Shown here: piece by piece, positions 39,967-50,882 of the stretch
Numbering within the stretch: position 1 is the stretch's first letter
How the letters are laid out: each line of letters begins with the position of its first letter
Origin: JAJPKK01 sp963844635
GTDB lineage: Bacteria; Pseudomonadota; Alphaproteobacteria; Rhizobiales; Xanthobacteraceae
Assembly: GCA_963844635.1 (NCBI GenBank)
Contig: CAWJPD010000002.1
Coordinates: 372,001 to 436,000 of the forward strand
Length of the DNA: 64,000 nt
Direction of reading: 5' to 3'
Position numbers and translations under genes: made by a program
Notes under the pieces: model-generated
What the model saw: the letters and a program-made list of their open reading frames with translations, nothing else
Told to the model about the DNA's origin: nothing
The model's database searches: none

Positions 39967-40036
39967 GTAGGGTGTGCAAAATCGCGGGGTGAGGCATCAG
40001 AATTCGGCGCCGGCCTCAGGGCGATTTTGCGCACGC
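39967..40036. repeat. REP-type inverted repeat, left of the RAYT gene
   Basis: GTAGGGTGTGCAAAATCGCG pairs imperfectly with GGGCGATTTTGCGCACGCGG. The GTAG head followed by a palindromic stem is the usual form of REP sequences recognised by RAYT transposases. Confidence 0.8.
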
Positions 40037-40054
40037 GGTTGACCCTCGGATCGA

Positions 40055-40588
40055 TTACTCGCCAAAAGGACCGGCAATCGCGGCCACATCGCCAGCCCAG
40101 TCGGCTGGCAGCAAAGCGGTCTTCACGTAACGGTGGAAACTACTATACGGCCAATCGCACACCCGAGTGACATATCCGTGCTTCACCGGATTGAAGTGGA
40201 TATAATAAACGTGACGCTCGAAGTCGGTGTCATCGCGTATGGCATGCTCCCAAAACCGTCGTTGCCAAATTCCCGTTTCCCGTCTCCGCACTTGGCTCCT
40301 CGACCTCGATTGCGCCACAGGCAGCCGGCGGGAAAACCCGCTTTTGATTTGGCTCCAGCGCGAGGCAAAATTGGCATCCTCGGGCGGCAGTGTCCAAATG
40401 ACATGGAGATGGTCCGGCAAGATGCAGATAGCGTTCGTTTCAAATGGCAGGCGCGCCTGAACCGCGCGATAAACCTCTCGCAAATGTTCGACATATTAGA
40501 CAAGAAGCCCGTTGGATCGGTCGGCCAGCACCACCGTGAAAAAGAACATTCCGCCGTTAACTTTTGGGCGCCGATATCGCGACATCAT
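40055..40588 (-). pseudogene. REP-associated tyrosine transposase (RAYT, IS200/IS605-like Y1 HUH family) with one in-frame stop
   Basis: Read from the ATG at 40588, the frame encodes MMSRYRRPKVNGGMFFFTVV then LADRSNGLLV, meets TAA at 40496-40498, and continues in the same frame with EHLREVYRAVQARLPFE. The HUH metal motif is DHLHVIW. The nucleophile region is YIHFNPVKHGYVTRVCDW, which matches the YxHxNPVxxG signature of RAYTs. Total length without the stop is about 177 residues, normal. One nonsense codon could be a true inactivation or a base error. REP hairpins of one family flank the gene on both sides. Confidence 0.88.
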
Positions 40589-40615
40589 CGGACTATGGCA
40601 CGAGAGGTGGACGAC

Positions 40616-40682
40616 GTGCGCAAAATCGCCGCGAGGCGGTGCCAGATTGTCGTGCCTCGCAGGGCGATTTTGCACACCCTAC
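40616..40682. repeat. REP-type inverted repeat, right of the RAYT gene
   Basis: GTGCGCAAAATCGCC at 40616-40630 pairs with GGCGATTTTGCACAC, ending CCCTAC (GTAG on the minus strand) at 40682. The 25 bp before it (ACTATGGCACGAGAGG...) recur before the element at 40871, so the repeated unit is longer than the hairpin. Confidence 0.85.
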
Positions 40683-40698
40683 CGACCTTGATTTTCTT

Positions 40699-40846
40699 GT
40701 AGCCCGGATGAGCGGCGCACGCCCGCAGCATGACGCGCGCCGCGATATCCGGGGACGAGGATGAACCGGCGAGGGCGGTCCCGGATGTCGCGCCAGCGCC
40801 GTGCCGCCATCACGGGAATGCCGTGGGAGGCGCTCATCCGGGCTAC
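40699..40846. repeat. Second REP-type inverted repeat (GTAGCCCGGATGAGCG arms)
   Basis: GTAGCCCGGATGAGCG at 40699-40714 is the inverse complement of CGCTCATCCGGGCTAC at 40831-40846. The 116 bp between the arms have no recognised gene. The GTAG head is shared with the other REP family here, but the stem sequence is different. Confidence 0.8.
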
Positions 40847-40870
40847 GACTATGGCACGCGAGGGGACAGC

Positions 40871-40935
40871 GTGCGCAAAATCGCCGTTACGCGGTATAGG
40901 TCATGTGCCTCGCCGGGCGATTTTGCACACCCTAC
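40871..40935. repeat. REP-type inverted repeat, third copy near the RAYT gene
   Basis: GTGCGCAAAATCGCC at 40871-40885 pairs with GGCGATTTTGCACACC and ends in CCTAC at 40935. It and the copy at 40616 share their left flank (TATGGCACG(A/C)GAGG) and right flank (CTACCGACCT). Confidence 0.85.
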
Positions 40936-41070
40936 CGACCTGGGACTTCATGAAGGCGGCGTAATGCGCTTCGCTTATTGCGCCCTTCGCGCTGGTTACT
41001 GCCCGGCCTTTCCGATTTATGATCGAGGCATCCGCAATCACGGTTGGGGCTGTTACTGAAGAGGTGCCAA

Positions 41071-41391
41071 ATGCACGATCTCGAACGTTCATTGCTCGAA
41101 TTGTCGGACACCATCAAAAATCTTGCAAGCCAGTCTCATGCTTATCTCCCTCCGCACACGCAGCCAGAACGCAATGTGCTGGAGATTAGCAGAAGCGGTA
41201 ATAGCGTGTATGGCAGGTGTGGTTTTTGGTTAGAACCGGACGGATCAATTCATCTGACAATGCCCGGCGTCCATGGTTTTCACGTCGCAGTGAACAGAGA
41301 TCCAGAAAGGCCAAATGGGCATCCAACGCTGTTTAAGCGCCTCGCCGATTGTCTTCGTGAACAAGGAGCGCCGTCACCGGTCGAATTATAG
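41071..41391 (+). CDS. Hypothetical protein
   Basis: 106 residues starting MHDLERSLLELSDTIKNLAS. It is mixed in composition, with no membrane segment or signal peptide, and has a central part GRCGFWLEPDGSIHLTMPGV that looks like beta strands. The ATG at 41071 has a good site (agaggtg, 5 bp upstream). It is lower in GC than its neighbours and lies between the REP cluster and the atp operon, which suggests acquired DNA. I do not recognise the family. Confidence 0.65.
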   Translation: MHDLERSLLELSDTIKNLASQSHAYLPPHTQPERNVLEISRSGNSVYGRCGFWLEPDGSIHLTMPGVHGFHVAVNRDPERPNGHPTLFKRLADCLREQGAPSPVEL

Positions 41392-41538
41392 TTATATTCT
41401 AACGTTGATGGGGAAGACGCAAGCAGGCCAATTAAGAGGTGTGCTTGCGCAGACGCAGAATGAAAGTACATAACCAAGAGACGCGGGGAGGAAACGCCGA
41501 TTCGCACAAAGCGGAATCGGAGGTGGGATACCGCGCGG

Positions 41539-41958
41539 TCACACCGCCAACATCTCTTTCAGTGCCCGGAACTGTTCCAGCCGGGTGCGGGCGCGGTCGC
41601 GCGCGGCCTCGGTTTCGGCGTCGGCGACATCCTCTTCGGCGTCCTTGATCTCCTGGTCGAGCGCGGCCGGGTCGATGTCGGACACCGGGGTCGCTTCTTC
41701 GGCAAGCACGATGAGGCTCGTCGGACCGGCCTCGGCAAAGCCGCCGCGCACGACGATGCGCTCAGGTACGGCATTGCGCTGGTCGGACGCCGCGTCCCTG
41801 TAGACCGTCAGCACGCCCGGCTTGAGCGTCGCGATGTACGGCGCGTGACCGGCGAGCACACCGAAATCGCCGGCTTCGCCGGGCACATCGACCTGCGTGA
41901 CCTCACCGGAAAACAGCAGCCGCTCGGGCGACACCAGCTCGAAATGAAACGTCGCCAT
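41539..41958 (-). CDS. atpC: F-type ATP synthase epsilon subunit
   Basis: 139 residues: MATFHFELVSPERLLFSGEV, the conserved GEAGDFGVLAGHAPYIATLK, and a C-terminal helical hairpin rich in Glu and Ala. It is part of the central stalk of the F1 sector on the cytoplasmic side and regulates ATP hydrolysis. Last gene of atpHAGDC; reads without a break. Confidence 0.96.
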   Translation of the reverse strand: MATFHFELVSPERLLFSGEVTQVDVPGEAGDFGVLAGHAPYIATLKPGVLTVYRDAASDQRNAVPERIVVRGGFAEAGPTSLIVLAEEATPVSDIDPAALDQEIKDAEEDVADAETEAARDRARTRLEQFRALKEMLAV

Positions 41959-42191
41959 GATCGCTCCTTAATTCCGACTTCCAGAGGTCAGTAAGTTCCG
42001 AGCGTGCCCACCCCCTCACCCTCGGAAGCGCCCGCAGTGGCGTGCGCTTCCTCTTCCCTCTCCCCCTCCCGGCAACGCTTTGCGATTGGTTCGCTGCGTC
42101 CGGGCGGGAGGGGGGAGAGGGTGGGAGGGCCGAAGGCCCGACCGGGTGAGGGGGAGGACATCACTCGATAGGTCATTCTGCGATTCCGCCT
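41959..42191. repeat. atpD-atpC spacer with a G/C-skewed inverted repeat
   Basis: About 230 bp. CCCCCTCACCCTCGG near 42010 faces CCGGGTGAGGGGGAGG near 42140, with inner matching runs CCCTCTCCCCCTCCC and GGGAGGGGGGAGAGGG. The element is similar in character to the hairpins between mnmE and mnmG, and is unusually long for an F1 operon spacer. It may act as an attenuator or mRNA-stabilising structure, or be a mobile intergenic repeat. Confidence 0.65.
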
Positions 42192-43629
<1,438 letters not shown>

Positions 43630-43859
43630 CTTTTTTCCAACCTTGAGCAAGGGCCTGATCGAATGCGCCGCTGATGTCTGAGGTCGTAATAGCCGCACCG
43701 CTCACCTTCGAGCGCCGCCGGCGTGCTCATCGCCCTCTACGCGGCCTCGCCGGAACAGCGTCGAATATCCGTGCGTACTGCGAGGTCGAGCGTCATGGCC
43801 GCTCCGCCGGGAGTAGGCCAGCATGATCGCATCGCTCTTTGCATCCATGTCGAGTTCGC
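43630..43859. other. atpG-atpD spacer, no gene recognised
   Basis: About 230 bp with no readable protein. Short frames such as one starting MDAKSDAIMLAYSRRSG have no known relatives. The spacer is longer than usual for atpG-atpD. Confidence 0.4.
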
Positions 43860-44741
43860 TCAGAGCGCCTCGGCGCCCGAGATGATTTCGATCAGTTCCT
43901 TGGTGATCATGGCCTGGCGCGTGCGGTTATATTTCAGCGTCAGCTTGCCGATCATCTCGCCGGCGTTGCGGGTGGCGTTGTCCATCGCGCTCATCCGCGC
44001 GCCGTAGTTCGGAGGCGGCGTTCTCCAGCAGCGCGCGGAAAATCTGCACCGACGACGTTGCGCGGCAGCAGATCGGCGAGGATTTCGCCTTCGTCCGGCT
44101 CGTAATCGTAGACGGCGCCGGCCGGCGGCCGCGCGTCGTCTCGAACACGCGCCGGAATGAGCTGCTGCGCCGTCGGCACCTGCGCGATCACCGAGCGGAA
44201 CCGCGAAAAGAACAGCGTCGCCACGTCGAACTCGCCCGCCGTCGAACAGCGCCACGATCTTGCGTCGCCGATCGTCTCGGCGTTGCTCGAAGCCGATCTG
44301 GCTTGATGCCGCGCAAGTCGATGGTCTCGATGATGCGGCTGCCATCGAGCCGGCGCTAAGCTGGTCGCGCCCTTGCGGCCGACGCAGAGGATCTTCACCT
44401 CTTTGCCTTCGCGCAGCAGCGCATTGGCGCGCTCGCGCGCAAGGCGCACGATCTTGGTATTGAACGCGCCGCAGAGGCCGCGCTCGGCGGTGCAGACCAC
44501 CAGCAGATGCACGTCGGTCGCTGCCGGTGCCGGCGAGCAGCGGCGGCGCGCCCGGCTGCCGGCAGACCGCCGCCAGCGATCGGCGAGCACCGCGCTCATC
44601 CGCTCCGCATAGGGCGCGCCGCCTCGGCCGCCTCCTGCGCGCGGCGCAGCTTCGACGCCGCCACCATCTGCATGGCCTTGGTGATCTTTGCGTCGCCTTG
44701 GTCGAGGCGAGGCGATCGCGCATGTCCTTGAGCGAGGCCAT
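43860..44741 (-). CDS. atpG: F-type ATP synthase gamma subunit, frameshifted
   Basis: Central rotor shaft of F1. The N-terminus MASLKDMRDRLASTKATQ and the C-terminus MSAMDNATRNAGEMIGKLTL then KYNRTRQAMITKELIEIISG are both unmistakable. The middle LLVVCTAERGLCGAFNTKIV and KEVKILCVGRKGAT lie in another frame. At least six single-base breaks are needed. The rebuilt size (about 293 residues) is normal. Confidence 0.93.
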   Translation of the reverse strand: MASLKDMRDRLASTKATQRSPRPCRWWRRRSCAARRRRPRRRALCGADERGARRSLAAVCRQPGAPPLLAGTGSDRRASAGGLHRRARPLRRVQYQDRAPCARARQCAAARRQRGEDPLRRPQGRDQLSAGSMAAASSRPSTCAASSQIGFEQRRDDRRRKIVALFDGGRVRRGDAVLFAVPLGDRAGADGAAAHSGACSRRRAAAGRRRLRLRAGRRRNPRRSAAAQRRRCRFSARCWRTPPPNYGARMSAMDNATRNAGEMIGKLTLKYNRTRQAMITKELIEIISGAEAL

Positions 44742-44780
44742 GGCCTATCCAGTTGCTCGGCGGTCAGGCGAAAGCGGTCA

Positions 44781-46324
<1,544 letters not shown>

Positions 46325-46325
<1 letters not shown>

Positions 46326-46885
46326 CAGCCGACCTCTTTCATCGCGATGCTTGATTGCATTGAGCTTGGTGCGAAGCGAACTGTCGACCATGCGGCTGCC
46401 GACCTTGACGATCAGGCCGCCGATGATCGCAGGATCGACCTTGACGTCGATCTTGACGGTCCTTGCCCCGGTCACGGGTTTAAGCGCCGCCTTGATCGTC
46501 GTCGAGATGCTTGTCGACAGCGGCTCGGCAACCGTCACCTTCGCGATCACCTCGCCCTTATGCTGGGCGACCAGGCGCATAGCCGCTGATGATGTCGCGC
46601 ACGGCGAACAGCCGCCGGTTGGCGGCGATGACCTTGAGAAAGTTCGCGGCAAGTCCGCTGATGCCGGCCTTGTCGAGAACCGCTTCAACGCTTTCGACTG
46701 TTCGTCGGCGCTGAACACCGGGCTGCGCACCAGGCGCATCAGGTCGGCGCTCTCGGCCAGGAGCGCATCGAACGCTTCGAGATCGGCATTGACGGCATCG
46801 ACCGCGTTGTCTTCGAGCGCGAGTTCGAACAGCGCGGTGGCGTAGCGGCCCGCCATTCCGGCAATGATCGGATTTTCGCCGCCAC
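46325..46885 (-). CDS. atpH: F-type ATP synthase delta subunit, frameshifted
   Basis: Peripheral stalk protein joining F1 to subunit b. GRYATALFELALEDNAVDAV is the family start, and the C-terminal domain reads KVDPAIIGGLIVKVGSRMVD then SSLRTKLNAIK. The GTG at 46885 is the likely start (VAA(E)NPIIAGMAGRYATAL), one base short near 46875. Two shifts occur near 46690 and 46580, and a last one near 46345 restores the stop, which overlaps the atpA start (TGATG). About 186 residues. Confidence 0.92.
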
Positions 46886-47145
46886 AGTTTTGCCCGTATG
46901 CGCCTGGTCATTCCGGATCGCGCCGGCCCGACGCAAGACTTGGAAGGGAATGAAGGATTTTCAGGCGCCGTGCGTGACGGCGTCCCGCGAAATCGCGAGC
47001 GTGCTAACACAGCGCAAGTTGCGGTGCAATACGGCGGGCCGGAGGCGATGCTGGGGTGACGGCGCATGGTGGCGATCGAATTCGGAATATGACGTTCGGG
47101 TCGCCCGCATCGCACTCCCGATTTAATCCCGCCGGATATCGCGCA
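46886..47145. other. Upstream region of the atp operon
   Basis: About 260 bp before the dispersed repeat, with no gene recognised. It should hold the promoter of atpHAGDC on the minus strand; I could not pick a confident -35/-10 pair. Confidence 0.4.
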
Positions 47146-47381
47146 AGAGCGGGAATGCGTTCACGTTAAATCGCCTCCCGCCCGGTTGTTTTGCGCATCC
47201 GTCGCGGACTGCGCTCGACGACGCATGCGCGGTGATTTTGCACATTCGTCGCGGACTGCGCTCGACGACGCATGCGCGGTGATTTTGCACATTCGTCGCG
47301 GACTGCACTCGACGACGGATGCGCGGTGATTTTGCGCATGATCTTGTCCGAAAAGTCTGCAACTTTACGGGATCATGCGCT
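47146..47381 (+). repeat. Dispersed intergenic repeat, copy E, expanded by three 47 bp tandem units
   Basis: Ends match the other copies (AGAGCGGGAATGCGTTCACG; TTGTCCGAAAAGTCTGCAAC; CGGGATCATGCGCT). In its middle are three tandem 47 bp units starting TTTTGC(G/A)CAT(C/T)CGTCG at 47189, 47236 and 47283, followed by the start of a fourth at 47330. Each unit includes GACTGC(G/A)CTCGACGACG(C/G)ATGCG. The units differ from one another by only 1-3 bases. Confidence 0.9.
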
Positions 47382-47469
47382 AATTTCGCGATCGTCGTGG
47401 ACGCGGCACGGGACCGGCCATGGTTTCGGTTCGGGCGACGCCGAAAACAATTGCAACGGGAGGACGCCA

Positions 47470-48447
47470 ATGAAACACGCGCGCCGGACATTCCTTCGAT
47501 TGGCCGCGGGTGCAGCCGCCGTTCCCGCCGTTTGGCGCGAAGCGCGCGCGCAAGCCTATCCCGGGCGGCCGGTGCGGCTCGTGGTCGGCTTTCCGACCGG
47601 CGGGGTCTAGGACGTGCACGCGCGCCTTATCGCGCAATTTCTGTCTGAGCGTTTCGGGCAGTCTTTCGTCATCGACAACAGGCCAGGGTCCGGAACAAAT
47701 ATCGCGACCGAGGCCGTCGCGCATGCGCCCGCCGATGGTTACACGCTGCTTCTGATCGTGAACGCCAACACCGTCAATGTGACGCTCTACGACAAGCTTG
47801 GCTTCGACTTCCGTCGCGACATCGCGCCGGTGGCCAGCATCAGCCGGGTGCCCCTCGTCGTCACCGTGAACCTCTCCGTGCCGGCGATGACGATGGGCGA
47901 GTTCATCTCGTATGCCAAGGCGAACCCGGGCAAGGTCAACATGGGGTCGACGGGCAATGGAGGCACGCCGCACCTTGCGGGCGAGCTGTTCAAGATGATG
48001 GCGGGCCTTGACATGGTGCACACGCCATTTCGTGGCCCGGATGCCGCACAGGCGGGCCTCGTCGACGGGCACGCCCAGGTCATGTTCAGCATCCTGCCTG
48101 AAGCGATCGACAATCTTCGGGCCGGCAAGCTGCGCGCGCTCGCGACGGCCACCGCCGACCGCATCGAGACATTCCCGGACCTGCCTCCGGTTGCCGCATT
48201 CGTGCCCGGTTACGAAGCAAGCACCTGGAATGGGGTCGGCGCTCCTTCGAATACTCCGATAGAACTTCTCGATCAGCTCAATGCGGCCGTCAACGCTGCT
48301 CTGGCCGACCCCAAAATCAAGGCCCGGCTTACCGAACTGGGCAGCGCCGCTCTCCCCGGCTCGCGCTCCGAATTCCAGAACTTCATCGCCACCGAGACGG
48401 AAAAATGGGGCAAGGTCGTCCGCTTCGCCAAGCTGAAGGCGGCATAA
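47470..48447 (+). pseudogene. Bug/TctC-family tripartite tricarboxylate transporter substrate-binding protein with an in-frame TAG
   Basis: Periplasmic binding protein of the Bug family (about 325 residues). Good site (gggaggacg) before the ATG, and an N-terminal export signal (ARRTFLRLAAGAAAVPAVWR). YPGRPVRLVVGFPTGGV is followed by TAG at 47608-47610 and then, in the same frame, DVHARLIAQFLSERFGQSFV. The rest is complete: NRPGSGTNIATEAVAHAPAD, GYTLLLIVNANTVNV, GSTGNGGTPHLAGELFKMMA and the final EKWGKVVRFAKLKAA. Most relatives have Gly/Ala/Pro or Ser near the stop position. It is either a recent nonsense mutation or a base-call error. No TctA/TctB membrane genes adjoin it. Confidence 0.85.
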
Positions 48448-48901
48448 GGCCGCTTTCGTCAGGCCGTGACGGTCCGCTTGGTTCGTGACGGTCCGCTTGG
48501 TTTATGTTCATGACGCCGACCAGCGCTCGCGGGGGCGTGATGGATGAAGGACGGGCCGCAACTGTCTAGTGTTCTGACTCTGACACTTGATCCCCTTTTT
48601 CGTCATGCCCCGCTTTAAGCGGGGCATCCAGTAACCCCATGACTCGCATTAGAGAACGAGATTTCAAACGAACTCCGGTGGTTACTGGATCGCCCGGTCA
48701 AGCCGGGCGATGACAATGAAATGGAACTAAGTGTTAGACACGGAACACTAGTGAATAAGCGGAGCGTCACGTAGAGTTGAAACCACTTTCGGCAACGCTG
48801 GCCTCGTTCCGCTCGTTTTCAAATCGGATTGAGAGCGCTGCATAGCGCGCAATCGAAACGCGAGGAACAGAGAAACAGACAACAAGACAAGGAGGCTCGT
48901 C
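48448..48901. other. Intergenic region with a MITE-like element and a 19 bp duplication
   Basis: About 450 bp without a gene. At 48465-48502 a 19 bp unit (CGTGACGGTCCGCTTGGTT) is tandemly duplicated. The MITE-like element at 48566-48751 is listed separately. The remaining right part leads to the small secreted-protein gene. Confidence 0.6.
48566..48751. mobile_element. MITE-like element with terminal inverted repeats
   Basis: 186 bp bounded by CTAGTGTTC and GAACACTAG, with further matching inside (ACACTTGATC left; TAAGTGT right), giving imperfect terminal inverted repeats of about 23 bp. The inside holds two strong hairpins of the GCCCCGCTTTAAGCGGGGC and GCCCGGTCAAGCCGGGC types, and ATCCAGTAACC faces GGTTACTGGAT across the element. 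No coding capacity. The flanking duplication is not clear; it may be CTAG itself. Confidence 0.7.
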
Positions 48902-49093
48902 ATGAAAGCTATCCTTGCGATCCTGCTGGCCACGACGCTCATTTCTGCGGCCACGGGAGCAAATGCGCAGTCCCGGGTACGAGGTTTTCAGAGGCCCAAC
49001 TATGGTTACGGCGAGGCCTATCACGGACGCTACAACCGGGGTAACCCGGACCGCAATTACTTCGGGCCCAACGCTCTGCATGGGCCGCCGTGA
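48902..49093 (+). CDS. Small secreted hypothetical protein
   Basis: 63 residues with a textbook signal peptide (MKAILAILLATTLISAATGA, cleavage after NAQ). The short mature part (SRVRGFQRPNYGYGEAYHGR then YNRGNPDRNYFGPNALHGPP) is rich in Tyr, Asn, Gly and Arg. Good site aaggagg, 8 bp before the ATG. A rho-independent terminator follows 65 bp after the stop, so it is likely its own transcript. No family recognised. Confidence 0.75.
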   Translation: MKAILAILLATTLISAATGANAQSRVRGFQRPNYGYGEAYHGRYNRGNPDRNYFGPNALHGPP

Positions 49094-49158
49094 CCCTGAA
49101 TAGCGTTTAACGCTGCATGGAATAAAAAGTTCGTTTGGGCGTAGCATCAGTCAGCGGG

Positions 49159-49191
49159 AAGGGCGAGGGCCGCGTGGCCGTCGCCCTTTTT
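49159..49191 (+). terminator. Rho-independent terminator
   Basis: AAGGGCGA(G)GGCC, short loop, GGCC(G)TCGCCCTT, followed by TTT. It lies 66 bp after the stop of the small secreted-protein gene, in the right orientation to end that transcript. Confidence 0.85.
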
Positions 49192-49213
49192 GCTGCGCGT
49201 AGCGAGGCCACGA

Positions 49214-49244
49214 TCATGTGCTCATGTGCTCATGTGCTCATGTG
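49214..49244. repeat. 8 bp tandem repeat (TCATGTGC)n
   Basis: Four consecutive units of TCATGTGC, the last incomplete, in the spacer between the terminator and the next gene. A simple sequence repeat of this kind can vary in length by slippage. Confidence 0.85.
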
Positions 49245-49393
49245 TTCTGTGAGTGAACATTTCAGGCCGAAATCGGCCCTGCTTCGGTTTTGGGTTGCTC
49301 AGCGATAGTCGGCAGAGCGGATTGCCGTGTTGCCGGGTCTGACAAGTTATTCCAATACGTCTGTCTGTTCTGAACTCACAGCGGGGGTCACCT

Positions 49394-49687
49394 ATGCTGC
49401 ACCTCAATCCGTTCATCGCGGCCGGCGTCCTTGCGTCAACCGCCATGACCGATGCGGCCTATGTGTTCTTCACCGCGGCGGTCGCGAGTTGGCGACGCAT
49501 ATGGGCGGCAAACTGGAGCGCCGGCTGGTACCTGCTCTCCGCATTCGCGGTCATCAGCTACACCGGGAATCCGGCCTACGTTGTATTTGCCGCGGCGGGA
49601 TCTTGGCTTGGCGCGTTCGTTTCGGTCAGCGTTCTTCACCGCGTGCCCGGAGGCGGCGTGGCGCCGCCGCGGCCGGACATGCCGTGA
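49394..49687 (+). CDS. Small hypothetical membrane protein
   Basis: 97 residues with about three predicted hydrophobic segments (roughly residues 7-31, 44-60 and 62-82; for example AVISYTGNPAYVVFAAAGSW). Charged residues are few and clustered. The site before the ATG is weak (gggggtca). It resembles small conserved membrane proteins of Bradyrhizobium-type bacteria, but I cannot name a family. Confidence 0.65.
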   Translation: MLHLNPFIAAGVLASTAMTDAAYVFFTAAVASWRRIWAANWSAGWYLLSAFAVISYTGNPAYVVFAAAGSWLGAFVSVSVLHRVPGGGVAPPRPDMP

Positions 49688-49730
49688 TCCGGGTTCCTTC
49701 CGTTGCCCTCGCAAAAAGGCGCGCGTAATT

Positions 49731-50747
49731 TCAGTCCCGCGCCTGTTCGGCGCCGGCGAGGCCGACCCGTCGAACGGTCTCGGCTGCCCGCGCGATTTCC
49801 GCGCGCATGAAAGCCTGAAGGTCGCCTGCGCCGAGCGTATCCGGCGACATCACGCCGAGGCGGCCCAACTCACTTTGGATGGTGGGGTCGTGGATCGCTT
49901 CGCGGATCGCCTCACCGAGCCGGTCGACGATGGGACGCGGCGTTTTCGCGGGCGCGAAGAACATGAACCAGGCCGCATCATCGAAGCCTGGCATGCCGAT
50001 CTCGGCGAGGGGCGGCGCGTCGGGCAATGCAGGAACGCCGCTCGCGACAGTAACGCCGATCGGGCGCAGCTTGCCGGCATTGATGAGTGGCGTCGCAATC
50101 GGAATGTCCGTGAACATCAGCGTGATATGGCCCCCGGCTGCGTCGTTCAGCGCCGGGGCAATCCCACGATAGGGAATATGGGTCATCTCGATCCCAAGCG
50201 CGAGCTTCAACAACTCGCCATTGATGTGTTGCGCCGTGCCGAGGCCCGCCGACCCGAAGGTGAGGCCGCCCGGCGTCGCCCTCGCCATTTTGGCAATGTC
50301 GACAAGCGAATGCAGCGGCAACGCGGCGTTGACCACCAGCACTTCGGGCACGCGCGCCACGAGCGCGAGCGGAACGAAATCGGCGATCGGGTCATAGGGG
50401 AGCTTCTTGAACAGCGTGACATCGGTCGCCATCGTTGCATTCGCGGCAATCAGCAGCGTGTAGCCGTCAGGCGGCGCATGGGCGACCGAGAGCGCTCCAG
50501 TTATGGTGCCGCCGCCCGGCCGGTTCTCGATGATGAAGGATTTTCCGAACCGCTGTTCCAGCCGCAATGCGATATCGCGGCCGAGCAGGCTGCTCATCCC
50601 GCCGGCCACGTAGGGAGACACGATCGTCACGGTGTGCGTCGGGTAATCTTGCGCGGCAGCGGGTGTCGCCACGTCTGCGATTGCAGCGACCCCGGCAATG
50701 GCCACAGCCAACGTGCCAATCACCGCGTGGCGTCTTGCAGCATCCAT
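49731..50747 (-). CDS. Bug/TctC-family tripartite tricarboxylate transporter substrate-binding protein
   Basis: 338 residues: signal peptide (ARRHAVIGTLAVAIAGVAAI, cleavage near AAAQD), then YPTHTVTIVSPYVAGGMSSL, IIENRPGGGTITGALSVAHA, GYTLLIAANATMATDV, FGSAGLGTAQHINGELLKLA and MTHIPYRGIAPALNDAAGGH, all typical of Bug proteins. ATG 50747 has a good site (gggagggtcc). It lacks TctA/TctB genes nearby, as is common for this expanded family. The ligand may be a carboxylate. Confidence 0.93.
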   Translation of the reverse strand: MDAARRHAVIGTLAVAIAGVAAIADVATPAAAQDYPTHTVTIVSPYVAGGMSSLLGRDIALRLEQRFGKSFIIENRPGGGTITGALSVAHAPPDGYTLLIAANATMATDVTLFKKLPYDPIADFVPLALVARVPEVLVVNAALPLHSLVDIAKMARATPGGLTFGSAGLGTAQHINGELLKLALGIEMTHIPYRGIAPALNDAAGGHITLMFTDIPIATPLINAGKLRPIGVTVASGVPALPDAPPLAEIGMPGFDDAAWFMFFAPAKTPRPIVDRLGEAIREAIHDPTIQSELGRLGVMSPDTLGAGDLQAFMRAEIARAAETVRRVGLAGAEQARD

Positions 50748-50882
50748 CGGACCCTCCCGGAAACCGCCTTGACGGGGCATCTCGCGCAAATTCTTCGCTC
50801 GACGGCGTGCCACGCCGCAACCCCAACACGTCGTGAGTGCCACCGCGTTTGAATGCATCCTGTGGCGCGGGGGATGCCGGCG

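Noticed and set aside
40055..40588. Full IS200/IS605 insertion sequence
   Set aside because: There is no tnpB and no IS200-type end; the YxHxNPVxxG motif and flanking REP hairpins fit a domesticated RAYT better.
47189..47335. Possible small CRISPR with 47 bp units
   Set aside because: The units are contiguous tandem repeats without spacers and lie inside a dispersed repeat element.
47608..47610. Amber codon decoded as pyrrolysine or by suppression in the Bug gene
   Set aside because: No evidence of such decoding in this bacterial group; a single mutation or base error is simpler.
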